Below are positions 27,574 to 35,630 of a stretch of DNA of 64,000 bases, in pieces. Every line of letters starts with the position of its first letter. Position 1 is the stretch's first letter. Position numbers and translations under genes: made by a program. This DNA is from Pedobacter sp. Leaf41 (lineage in GTDB: Bacteria > Bacteroidota > Bacteroidia > Sphingobacteriales > Sphingobacteriaceae), in contig NZ_LMLE01000009.1 of the NCBI RefSeq assembly GCF_001422545.1, positions 248,001-312,000 of the forward strand. Direction: 5' to 3'. Under the pieces are notes generated by a model. It made no database searches. It was not told the DNA's origin and worked only from the letters and a program-made list of their open reading frames with translations.

Positions 27574-28713
27574 CTATCTAATTACTTCCCTCGAAATAAC
27601 CATTTTCTGAATTTCTGAAGTCCCTTCGTAAATCTGGGTAATTTTAGCATCACGCATCAAACGTTCTACGTGATATTCTTTTACAAAACCGTAACCACCA
27701 TGAACTTGCACTGCTTCAATGGTTACATCCATAGCCACTTTAGAAGCAAATAACTTCGCCATAGAACCTGCCTGTGTATAAGGCAAACCTTGATCTTTAA
27801 GCCACGCCGCCTTATAAACCAGCAATCTTGCGGCTTCAATCTGAGTAGCCATATCTGCTAATTTAAAAGCAATAGCTTGATGTTCTGAAATTGGTTTACC
27901 GAAAGATTTACGTTCTTTGGCATATTGAGTAGCCAATTCAAAAGCACCTTGCGCAATACCTAATGCTTGCGCCGCAATGCCGATTCTTCCACCTTCCAAA
28001 GTTTTCATCGCGAACTTGAAGCCAAATCCATCTTCCCCTATCCTGTTATCTTTGGGTACTTTAACATCATTGAACATTAAAGAATGAGTATCCGATCCAC
28101 GAATCCCCAGTTTATTTTCCTTTGGACCAATTGTGAATCCCTCCATTCCTTTTTCTACGATGAAAGCATTGATTCCTTTATGGCGTAATTCGGGATGGGT
28201 TTGCGCAATAACTAGATATGTTGATGCAGTACCACCGTTAGTAATCCAGTTTTTGGTTCCGTTTAACAAGTAATAATCGCCCTTGTCTTCGGCAGTTGTT
28301 CTTTGAGAGGTAGCATCAGATCCGGCCTCGGGCTCTGATAAACAGAAAGCGCCGATTTTTTCTCCTGCAGCCAAAGGCTTCAAATATTTTTCCTTTTGTT
28401 CTTCACTTGCATAAGCCTCCAAACCGTAACAAACCAACGAATTGTTTACAGAAACCACCACCGATGCAGAAGCATCGATCTTCGAAAGCTCTTCCATCAC
28501 CAACACATAGGAGATGGCATCAAGTCCGCTTCCGTTATATTTTTCACTCACCATCATTCCTAAAAAACCAAGTTCTCCTAGTTTTTTAACTTGTTCGGCA
28601 GGAAATTTTTGATGTTCATCTCTTTCGATTACACCAGGCTTCAATTCTTGCTGCGCAAAATCGCGGGCGGCCTGCTGGATCATTAACTGTTCTTCACTTA
28701 ATTCGAAATGCAT
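27574..28713 (-). CDS. Acyl-CoA dehydrogenase (short-chain/butyryl type)
   Basis: FAD enzyme that introduces the 2,3 double bond in acyl-CoA during fatty acid or branched-chain amino acid breakdown. The 379-residue protein starts MHFELSEEQLMIQQ; an in-frame ATG 39 bases upstream gives an atypical N-terminus and was not used. Seen: CLSEPEAGSDA, NGTKNWITNGG, the FAD segment ERKSFGKPISEHQAI and the terminal block QVHGGYGFVKEYHVERLMRDAKI with the catalytic-base region IYEGTSEIQ (Glu). Likely mitochondrial-type beta-oxidation partner with the DECR-like SDR and hydratase further along. Confidence 0.95.
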   Translation of the reverse strand: MHFELSEEQLMIQQAARDFAQQELKPGVIERDEHQKFPAEQVKKLGELGFLGMMVSEKYNGSGLDAISYVLVMEELSKIDASASVVVSVNNSLVCYGLEAYASEEQKEKYLKPLAAGEKIGAFCLSEPEAGSDATSQRTTAEDKGDYYLLNGTKNWITNGGTASTYLVIAQTHPELRHKGINAFIVEKGMEGFTIGPKENKLGIRGSDTHSLMFNDVKVPKDNRIGEDGFGFKFAMKTLEGGRIGIAAQALGIAQGAFELATQYAKERKSFGKPISEHQAIAFKLADMATQIEAARLLVYKAAWLKDQGLPYTQAGSMAKLFASKVAMDVTIEAVQVHGGYGFVKEYHVERLMRDAKITQIYEGTSEIQKMVISREVIR

Positions 28714-28814
28714 AACATTTATGTATAAAAGGTTAGTAAACAAATGTAACATTTCAAATTAGAATTACTATGGCTGCATAGTAATATTTTTAACATTTTA
28801 CATCTGCCGGGTTT

Positions 28815-28876
28815 TGCGTTAACGATGGAAGCGGCATCCCCCGATTTTTCATCGGGGATACAGCGGACAGCGTGTA
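28815..28876 (+). repeat. REP-like hairpin element, copy B
   Basis: CGATGG, then a hairpin CCCCGAT/ATCGGGG with loop TTTTTC (about 28838-28859), then TACAGCGGACAGC. The three-part order and the loop sequence match copy A at 1605-1670 read on the minus strand, with different stem bases. It lies in the 179-base spacer between the acyl-CoA dehydrogenase and flippase genes. Confidence 0.55.
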
Positions 28877-28892
28877 AAAACGCCCAAATAAT

Positions 28893-29876
28893 TTATTTGA
28901 TTTTGGCTTTCTTACTTAAAATAATAAATAAACTAATGCTTCCAAGAAAAAGAATAAGTAGAACCTGCGAAGAGTGAATAATGGTTGCATAAGCTAAGCC
29001 ATCTTTAAATGATATGCCATATAATACTAATGCCTGGGCAACAACCCAATGAAAAACGCCGATTCCACCCTGAACCGGTGCAGCCATGGCAAAGCCCGAA
29101 AATACAACTGCTGTAAAGGCGGCGTCAAAATTCAAGCCGGATGTAGATGGAATAGCCGAGAATGCAAAATACATAGACAATAAGTAAAAAGTCCACATAC
29201 CAAGCGTGTAAACCAGGAATAAACCTTTTTGCTTTAATTTCCTGTACGAACCGAAGCCTTGACGAAGATTCACAAAAACCCTCAGCAGTTTTTTGCTAAA
29301 CTTTTGCCGAAGAAAATAAATGGAAATAAAAACAATACCAACCAGTAAAATGGCTATGCCGATAAGCCAAAGAAAACTTATAATTGAAATTTTATTAACA
29401 AGATTGAGGTAAATGGTATCGTGTAAAAATCCGGAAACCAGATCGTATTGCAACATGACCATTGCAGCAGCTGTGAGCAGAAGCACAAGTACATCGAAAA
29501 GCCGCTCGGTGATTACTGTGCCTACTGAAGCAAACATAGGCACACTTTCTACTTTTTGCATCACCGAACAACGGCCGATTTCACCGAAACGAGGCAAGGT
29601 TAAATTAGTCAGATAACCAATAATTACAGCGTGATAGGTGTTCCAAAAAGTAACATTGTACTGGATGGATTTGTAGAGCATTTGCCACCTTAAGGCTCTT
29701 AAAACATGTGCTATTAAAACAGAAACAGCAGAGGTAGCAACCCAAAAATAGTTTGCTGTTTTAATCTCAAACCATATTCTTGCTAAATCCTGACCTCGAA
29801 ATGCTAAGTACAAAACCCCCATTCCTATTAAAAACAGGATGATATACTTAAACGCTGTTTTTAGGTCAAATGTCAC
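28893..29876 (-). CDS. Lysylphosphatidylglycerol synthase-type flippase domain protein (UPF0104)
   Basis: A 327-residue membrane protein with about eight helices. Conserved stretches NLTLPRFGEIGRCSVM, ERLFDVLVLLLTAAAM and FAMAAPVQGGIGVFHWVVAQAL are those of the LPG_synthase_TM family, whose members flip lipids or glycolipids. No catalytic synthase domain is attached. It starts 4 bases after panD, so it shares a transcript with pantothenate genes; the functional link is unknown. Confidence 0.85.
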   Translation of the reverse strand: MTFDLKTAFKYIILFLIGMGVLYLAFRGQDLARIWFEIKTANYFWVATSAVSVLIAHVLRALRWQMLYKSIQYNVTFWNTYHAVIIGYLTNLTLPRFGEIGRCSVMQKVESVPMFASVGTVITERLFDVLVLLLTAAAMVMLQYDLVSGFLHDTIYLNLVNKISIISFLWLIGIAILLVGIVFISIYFLRQKFSKKLLRVFVNLRQGFGSYRKLKQKGLFLVYTLGMWTFYLLSMYFAFSAIPSTSGLNFDAAFTAVVFSGFAMAAPVQGGIGVFHWVVAQALVLYGISFKDGLAYATIIHSSQVLLILFLGSISLFIILSKKAKIK

Positions 29877-29880
29877 AAGG

Positions 29881-30231
29881 TTATTTTAGCAAATGGTTGT
29901 TATCATCAGGAAATACAAGTATCGGATTATATTTTTTAGCCTCTTCAATTGGGAGAGCGCCATACGACATGATAATGAGTACATCACCTAATTGTGCCAA
30001 CCGAGCTGTTGCACCGTTTAAACAAATGGTTCCGGTACCGCGTTCACCTTTTATTACGTAAGTTTCAAATCGGGCTCCGTTATTATTATTTACAATCTGC
30101 ACCTTTTCATTTGCAATAATGTTAGCTGCATCCATTAAATCTTCATCAATCGTAATACTACCAACGTAATTCAATTCGGCCTGTGTTACTTTAACACGGT
30201 GTATTTTCGATTTTAATATTGTGATAACCAT
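29881..30231 (-). CDS. panD: Aspartate 1-decarboxylase PanD
   Basis: Makes beta-alanine for pantothenate and coenzyme A. The 116-residue proenzyme has the self-cleavage site YVGSITID with Gly24-Ser25, where the serine becomes the pyruvoyl cofactor, followed by [17 protein letters not shown] and [15 protein letters not shown]-type blocks of the beta barrel. It is preceded by panC and followed by a flippase gene on the same strand. Confidence 0.97.
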   Translation of the reverse strand: MVITILKSKIHRVKVTQAELNYVGSITIDEDLMDAANIIANEKVQIVNNNNGARFETYVIKGERGTGTICLNGATARLAQLGDVLIIMSYGALPIEEAKKYNPILVFPDDNNHLLK

Positions 30232-30377
30232 TTGGCAAAGTTAGTAATCAGTTTGGAGTTTTTAGGCATCAGTCTGGAGTTTCAAATACTTGAATCCAAA
30301 AATGAATTTAAAATTAGAAAGTCAAAGAATCTCATCTAGCTATAGACTCAGTATTACTCTTAATTATACATCTTCCC

Positions 30378-31223
30378 TTATTTGATTATCATATTATCGA
30401 TTAACCTTGTTGTACCAACCTTGGCGGCCGCCAGTGCAACAAGGTTCGTTTCGTTTTTCAATTTTGCCGGTTGTAACGTATCGCCATTCGCAATGGTAAA
30501 ATAATCTAATTCGACCCCATTAAGGTTTTGATAAAATAATTTCGCCCTATTTTCGAGTTCCGTTAAAGGCAGCTTTTCAAAATTATCGATCACAAATTGC
30601 AGCGATTTACTCAACACTAGAGAATTTTCACGATCGATAGCCGTTAAGTGGATATTGCGGCTACTCATGGCAAGCCCGTCCTCTTCCCTAATAATTGGGC
30701 AAGTGATGAGGATAATGGGTAAATTGAAATGAGCCACCATATTTTTGATCATGAGCACTTGTTGAAAATCTTTTTGCCCGAACATGGCTACATCGGGTTC
30801 AACAGCATCAAAAAGTTTTTTCACAATTTGAGTTACGCCTTGATAGTGACCTTTTCTAAAAGCACCCTCTAATAAAAACTCTGCATTCCCTAAATCAATA
30901 TGCCAGTTTTCATCAGCACCTTGCGGATACATTTCTTCTACATTGGGCATAAAAACACCATGGCAACCCGCTTGTTTCAACATGGCTAAATCATGTTCTA
31001 TGGGGCGAGGATATTTCTCTAAATCCTTGGGATCAGTAAATTGGGTAGGGTTTACAAAAATGCTACAGATAATGATGTCGGCATTTTCTTTGGCTAAATC
31101 AATTAAAGAAATATGGCCATAATGCAAAGCACCCATTGTAGGCACAAGTGCTATTTTTTTACCCGATGCTTTTAAAGGATTTAAGAAAGCCTTAAGCGCT
31201 GATTTGGTTTTAAATATTTCCAA
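30378..31223 (-). CDS. panC: Pantothenate synthetase PanC
   Basis: Joins pantoate and beta-alanine using ATP. The 281-residue protein has PTMGALHYGHISLI (HxGH nucleotidyl motif), ICSIFVNPTQF, the FGQKDFQQ segment and the MSSRN signature. Length is standard. It is followed by panD 146 bases downstream on the same strand. No panB is in the window. Confidence 0.97.
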   Translation of the reverse strand: MEIFKTKSALKAFLNPLKASGKKIALVPTMGALHYGHISLIDLAKENADIIICSIFVNPTQFTDPKDLEKYPRPIEHDLAMLKQAGCHGVFMPNVEEMYPQGADENWHIDLGNAEFLLEGAFRKGHYQGVTQIVKKLFDAVEPDVAMFGQKDFQQVLMIKNMVAHFNLPIILITCPIIREEDGLAMSSRNIHLTAIDRENSLVLSKSLQFVIDNFEKLPLTELENRAKLFYQNLNGVELDYFTIANGDTLQPAKLKNETNLVALAAAKVGTTRLIDNMIIK

Positions 31224-31294
31224 TTGGACAATCTAAGTTAAAGCAGTAAAGGTGTAAAATAATCTAAACGAAACCAAACAAATGCTTGCCTATA

Positions 31295-31325
31295 TTGATA
31301 AATAGTATTATTATGCTTACCTTTG
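31295..31325 (+). promoter_or_regulatory. Promoter of the glycogen-synthase-like/DUF4270 pair
   Basis: TTG (31295-31297) and TACCTTTG (31318-31325) with a 20-base spacer, in the panC divergent region. The leader would be about 35 bases. Confidence 0.65.
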
Positions 31326-31366
31326 CAGCTCATTATCTTTTATTTAACTTAATATTTTCTTAGAAT

Positions 31367-32197
31367 ATGGAGATGGCAAAAACGAAGCTGCTGATTGTTA
31401 CACACGAGATGTCGCCTTTCCTCGAGCTTACTAAAATTTCTGAAATCACACGTCAATTACCACAGGCGATGCAAGAAAAAGGATTCGAAATCCGCATCTT
31501 GATGCCAAAGTTCGGTAACATCAACGAAAGAAGAAATCGTTTACACGAAGTAATCCGCTTATCGGGAATGAACATCATTATTGATGACAACGATAACCCC
31601 TTAATTATTAAAGTAGCATCCATCCCAGCTGCACGCATGCAGGTTTATTTCTTAGACAACGAAGAGTATTTCCAACGCAAACAAGTATTTAGAGATGCGA
31701 GTGGAAAATTCTTTGACGACAATGATGAACGTACAATTTTCTTTTGCAAAGGCGCTTTAGAAACCGTTAAAAAATTAGGTTGGGCTCCGGATATCGTTCA
31801 CTGCCACGGCTGGATGAGTTCTTTAGTTCCTGCTTACATTAAAACTACTTACAAAAACGATCCAACGTTTAAAAATTCTAAAGTTGTTTACTCGGTTTAT
31901 GAGGATTCATTTGAAGAAAAATTGAACGCTAATTTCGCTAAGAAAGCAGTAATGGCTAACATGACTGAAGAGGATACAAAAGCTTTCTTACCTTCTGATT
32001 GTAATAGCATGCACATCGGGGCTATAACTCACTCTGATGCAGTAGTATTAGCAGATGAAAACTTAGATGCAGCTGTGTTAAAATTTGTTAAAGATTCTAA
32101 TAAGCCAACATTAGCTTTTAACTTAACCGAGAATTTTGAAAACTTCTATAATTTTTATGAAGAAATTTCAAATGACGAATTGGTTTCTCTTGCTTAA
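31367..32197 (+). CDS. Glycogen/starch synthase N-terminal domain protein (short)
   Basis: A 276-residue protein that aligns to the N-terminal half of GT5 glycogen synthases: LLIVTHEMSPFLELTKISEI, VRILMPKFGNI-like (RILMPKFGNINERR), and IVHCHGWMSSLVPAYI. True synthases are about 480 residues and carry KTGGL near residue 15 for ADP-glucose; here the equivalent is LTKIS, and the C-terminal catalytic domain is absent. Catalysis is therefore doubtful. A second start, ATG at 31373, is equally possible. It is followed 21 bases later by a DUF4270 lipoprotein. Confidence 0.85.
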   Translation: MEMAKTKLLIVTHEMSPFLELTKISEITRQLPQAMQEKGFEIRILMPKFGNINERRNRLHEVIRLSGMNIIIDDNDNPLIIKVASIPAARMQVYFLDNEEYFQRKQVFRDASGKFFDDNDERTIFFCKGALETVKKLGWAPDIVHCHGWMSSLVPAYIKTTYKNDPTFKNSKVVYSVYEDSFEEKLNANFAKKAVMANMTEEDTKAFLPSDCNSMHIGAITHSDAVVLADENLDAAVLKFVKDSNKPTLAFNLTENFENFYNFYEEISNDELVSLA

Positions 32198-32218
32198 TTA
32201 AGGTATTATTATTTAAAT

Positions 32219-33619
32219 ATGAAATTTACAAAACAAGACTTATTAACCCTGTTGATAGGTCTTTTTCTTTTTGCATCGTGTAAAAACCCTGATGGTGTGG
32301 GTTTAGATGTTGATCCTAGCACTGCTATTACCGGAACATTGGTCAATAACGAGCCGATCAAATCGCAAACTATTAAAGAAGGGGATGTGAATACATCAGG
32401 CTTAACGGGCTATCCCTTAGGATACATGGTTGATCCTATTTTCGGCAAAACGGAATCTAGTGTTGCAATGACTGTTGTTCCTGATGTTTTGAGTAAAGAT
32501 TTTGGAACAACACCAGTGTTAGATTCTGCAATATTGGTGTTAAACCTTGGAAGCCAGTTTTACGGAGATACAGCAACTACTAAATATAGTATTGATGTTT
32601 ATCAGCTCACGAATAAAATCACTAAATACAAGAGTTCGGATGTGCAGGCACATAATGCTCAATTACTGGGTAATTTTAACAGTAAAATTTTTCCAAAAAC
32701 AAAAATCAAAGTATTTGATATTATTGCCGGAAAGGCAGATACGTTGAAAACTGTACCCGCACAAATCAGGATTAAACTGGATAAAGATTTTATACAATCT
32801 ACAATCTTGAACCTGGCTCCTGCTGCAACATCAACTGAAGCTAAGTTTGTAGACTATTTCAAAGGTTTATATGCTGAGGTAAACAAACAAAACACTACAG
32901 GTTCTGGTGGCGTAGCATTTTTAAACTTTGCAAGTACAAGTTCGTATCTGCAATTGGTTTATAAAAAAACAAATACCTCAAATGGCAAAGATACGGTATC
33001 GGTAAATTTTCCTTTGGCAGCAACTAACGCAGCAGCTAATATCAAACATGATTATACGGGTACTGATGTAGCTACACAATTACTTCCGGCAAATGCAAAT
33101 ACGCAGTACAACGTAACCTACCTGCAAGGTTTAGCGGGCTTAAAAACGAAGATTTCTTTCCCTACACTTGCTAACTTTACCAATACTTATGGCAAAGCGC
33201 TGGTAAATAAAGCAGAGTTGGTTATTGATTTAAGCGCTGGTACTTTTGCCAATCCATTTGCACCAGCACAACGGCTTTCACTATATCGCTGGGATATTGC
33301 CGAGCAGCCTACATTTTTACCAGATAATAATCCTAATGACCCCCGCTCATCTATTACCGGGCCTTACTTTGATGGATATTTTGATTCATTAAAAAATAGA
33401 TATGTGTTTATCGTAACATCATATGTACAAGATCTTATCGATAAAAAATTAACTGATTACGGTACATTCTTGGCGCCAACATCATTGGTAACACCTACAT
33501 CACCAACAAATGCCTATGTTTTGCCCGATGTTACATCAGCAGGCAGAGCGGTAATCGGATCTGCAGGAAATGCCACTAATAAAATCAAACTCAATATTTA
33601 TTATACCAAAATAAATTAA
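32219..33619 (+). CDS. DUF4270 family lipoprotein
   Basis: A 466-residue surface or periplasmic protein with a lipobox (FASC, cysteine near residue 21) after a hydrophobic signal. The family mark YPLGYMVDPIFGKTESS near residue 62 is clear, as is the tail repeat of beta strands ending in NKIKLNIYYTKIN. DUF4270 proteins are confined to Bacteroidota and have no established role. It forms a transcription unit with the short glycogen-synthase-like gene and ends at a strong terminator. Confidence 0.92.
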   Translation: MKFTKQDLLTLLIGLFLFASCKNPDGVGLDVDPSTAITGTLVNNEPIKSQTIKEGDVNTSGLTGYPLGYMVDPIFGKTESSVAMTVVPDVLSKDFGTTPVLDSAILVLNLGSQFYGDTATTKYSIDVYQLTNKITKYKSSDVQAHNAQLLGNFNSKIFPKTKIKVFDIIAGKADTLKTVPAQIRIKLDKDFIQSTILNLAPAATSTEAKFVDYFKGLYAEVNKQNTTGSGGVAFLNFASTSSYLQLVYKKTNTSNGKDTVSVNFPLAATNAAANIKHDYTGTDVATQLLPANANTQYNVTYLQGLAGLKTKISFPTLANFTNTYGKALVNKAELVIDLSAGTFANPFAPAQRLSLYRWDIAEQPTFLPDNNPNDPRSSITGPYFDGYFDSLKNRYVFIVTSYVQDLIDKKLTDYGTFLAPTSLVTPTSPTNAYVLPDVTSAGRAVIGSAGNATNKIKLNIYYTKIN

Positions 33620-33638
33620 AAGATTTAATTATTCTTGA

Positions 33639-33674
33639 AGCCTTGACCATTATAAATGGTCAAGGCTTTTTTTT
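33639..33674 (+). terminator. Terminator after DUF4270
   Basis: A 12-bp perfect stem AGCCTTGACCAT/ATGGTCAAGGCT with loop TATAA, followed by eight T residues. Confidence 0.95.
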
Positions 33675-33696
33675 GCGATGTAAATTTTTGTTTACA

Positions 33697-33722
33697 ATAC
33701 AAAACAAACGTTTGTTTTGTAT
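33697..33722. promoter_or_regulatory. 26-bp perfect palindrome in the glmS leader region
   Basis: The central sequence ACAAACGTTTGT is extended to 26 bases of exact dyad symmetry (outer arms ATACAAA/TTTGTAT), lying 23 bases after the DUF4270 terminator and 31 bases before the glmS ATG. A TTTG in the right arm has a poor TAATTATA partner 19 bases later, so the site may overlap a promoter. It looks like an operator for a dimeric regulator. Confidence 0.6.
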
Positions 33723-33753
33723 ATTCGTCCGATTAATTATATCTCAAATTTTT

Positions 33754-35592
33754 ATGTGTGGAATAGTAGGATACATAGGCTATAGGGAAGCTTGGCCCAT
33801 AGTACTTAAAGGATTAAAAAGACTAGAATATCGCGGTTATGATAGCGCAGGTATTGCCTTGATGAATGAAGGCGGTCAGCATATTTATAAAAAAGCAGGA
33901 AAAGTAGCCGTACTTGAAGAGTTTGCTGAAAGTCAGGATCGTTCTGGATCCATTGGTATGGGCCATACCAGATGGGCAACCCACGGCGTTCCCTCAGATC
34001 GTAATTCTCATCCACATACGTCAAACAACCAGAAATTATCTATTATCCACAATGGCATCATTGAGAACTATGCTACTTTGAAAGAAGAATTAGTAGCCCG
34101 TGGACATGTGTTTGATAGTGATACTGATACAGAGGTACTAATCCATCTGATTGAAGAAATTCAAAAAATTGAGCAGATTGATTTGTTGGAAGCTGTACGT
34201 TTGGCTTTACATGAAGTAAGTGGCGCTTACGCTATTGTAATCATGGATAAAGAGAATCCAGACCGCTTAATCGCAGCTAGAAAAGGAAGCCCTATGGTAA
34301 TTGGTGTAGGTAAAGGCGAATATTTCATTGCTTCTGATGCTACTCCGATCATAGAATATACAAACAATGTTATCTACCTGAAGGATAATGAAATTGCATT
34401 GATCACTAAAAATGATCTTTTAGTTAAGCAATTGGATAATGTGGTACAAACACCTCTAATTCAAGAGTTGGAGCTTAAGTTAGAAATGCTTGAAAAAGGC
34501 GGCTTTGACCATTTCATGCTAAAAGAAATTTACGAGCAACCTAGATCCATTAAAGATTGTATGCGTGGCCGTATTTATCCGGAAGAAGGAAAGGTTCAAT
34601 TAGGAGGGATAAAAGAATTTGCGGAGAAATTAAAAAATATCGACCGAATCATCATCGTGGCCTGTGGTACTTCTTGGCATGCTGGTTTGGTGGGGGAATA
34701 TTTGATTGAAGAATACGCCCGAATCCCTGTGGAAGTTGAATATGCTTCAGAATTTAGATACCGTAATCCAATCATCACGGAGAAAGATGTAGTAATTGCT
34801 ATTTCGCAATCTGGCGAAACAGCAGATACCATGGCAGCCATTGAAATGGCTAAAGAACGTGGAGCTACTATTTTCGGGATATGCAATGTTGCCGGAGCCT
34901 CAATTCCAAGACTATCACATGCTGGTGTTTATACTCACGCCGGACCAGAGATTGGTGTAGCATCAACCAAAGCTTTTACGGCCCAGGTTACTGTACTAAC
35001 GTTGATGGCTTTTTACATGGCGCAACAGAAAGGCACAATTACCACTTCGAAAATGATCGAGCTACTTACCGAGCTTGATAACATTCCAGAGAAAATCCAA
35101 AAAGGCCTTGAATCTAACGATATCATCAAACAAGTGGCGGAAAAAATAAAAGACTCCACAAATTGTTTATTTTTAGGCAGAGGAAGTGGTTTCCCTGTTG
35201 CATTAGAAGGTGCGTTAAAGCTTAAAGAAATTTCTTACATCCACGCAGAAGGTTATCCTGCTGCCGAAATGAAGCACGGCCCAATCGCTTTAATTGATGA
35301 GGAGATGCCCGTAGTATTTATTGCAACACAAAATTCATCATACGAGAAGGTAATCAGCAATATTCAGGAGGTTAAAGCCAGGAAAGGAAAAGTAATTGCA
35401 ATCGTAACCGAAGGAGATACTGAAGTGAAAAAAATGGCCGATTATTGTATCGAAATTCCTGATGCGAATGAAGCTTTCTTACCTTTATTGGCCACTATAC
35501 CTTTACAACTATTATCCTATCATATCGCGGTAATGAGAGGCTGTAATGTAGATCAACCAAGAAATCTGGCAAAATCTGTAACTGTAGAATAA
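33754..35592 (+). CDS. glmS: Glutamine-fructose-6-phosphate aminotransferase GlmS
   Basis: Makes glucosamine-6-phosphate, the first step to UDP-GlcNAc for cell wall and LPS. The 612-residue protein starts MCGIVGYIG with the Cys2 nucleophile; a longer in-frame start would put this cysteine inside the chain and was rejected. Glutaminase domain with HTRWATHG and HNGIIEN, then two SIS domains (CGTSWHAGL, SQSGETADT, and C-terminal GCNVDQPRNLAKSVTVE). No glmS ribozyme is visible; a 26-bp palindrome precedes the gene. Confidence 0.97.
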   Translation: MCGIVGYIGYREAWPIVLKGLKRLEYRGYDSAGIALMNEGGQHIYKKAGKVAVLEEFAESQDRSGSIGMGHTRWATHGVPSDRNSHPHTSNNQKLSIIHNGIIENYATLKEELVARGHVFDSDTDTEVLIHLIEEIQKIEQIDLLEAVRLALHEVSGAYAIVIMDKENPDRLIAARKGSPMVIGVGKGEYFIASDATPIIEYTNNVIYLKDNEIALITKNDLLVKQLDNVVQTPLIQELELKLEMLEKGGFDHFMLKEIYEQPRSIKDCMRGRIYPEEGKVQLGGIKEFAEKLKNIDRIIIVACGTSWHAGLVGEYLIEEYARIPVEVEYASEFRYRNPIITEKDVVIAISQSGETADTMAAIEMAKERGATIFGICNVAGASIPRLSHAGVYTHAGPEIGVASTKAFTAQVTVLTLMAFYMAQQKGTITTSKMIELLTELDNIPEKIQKGLESNDIIKQVAEKIKDSTNCLFLGRGSGFPVALEGALKLKEISYIHAEGYPAAEMKHGPIALIDEEMPVVFIATQNSSYEKVISNIQEVKARKGKVIAIVTEGDTEVKKMADYCIEIPDANEAFLPLLATIPLQLLSYHIAVMRGCNVDQPRNLAKSVTVE

Positions 35593-35597
35593 AATTA

Positions 35598-35630
35598 TTA
35601 GACCTGCTCATGAAAATTGAGCAGGTCTAA
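35598..35630. terminator. Bidirectional hairpin between glmS and the next minus gene
   Basis: A 13-bp perfect stem TTAGACCTGCTCA/TGAGCAGGTCTAA with a 7-base loop. It overlaps the stop codon of the minus-strand gene at 35627. The T-run is weak on both strands. Confidence 0.65.

Noticed and set aside
33623-33753. glmS ribozyme
   Set aside because: The 5' region has a terminator and a palindrome but none of the conserved ribozyme core, and the class is not expected in this phylum.
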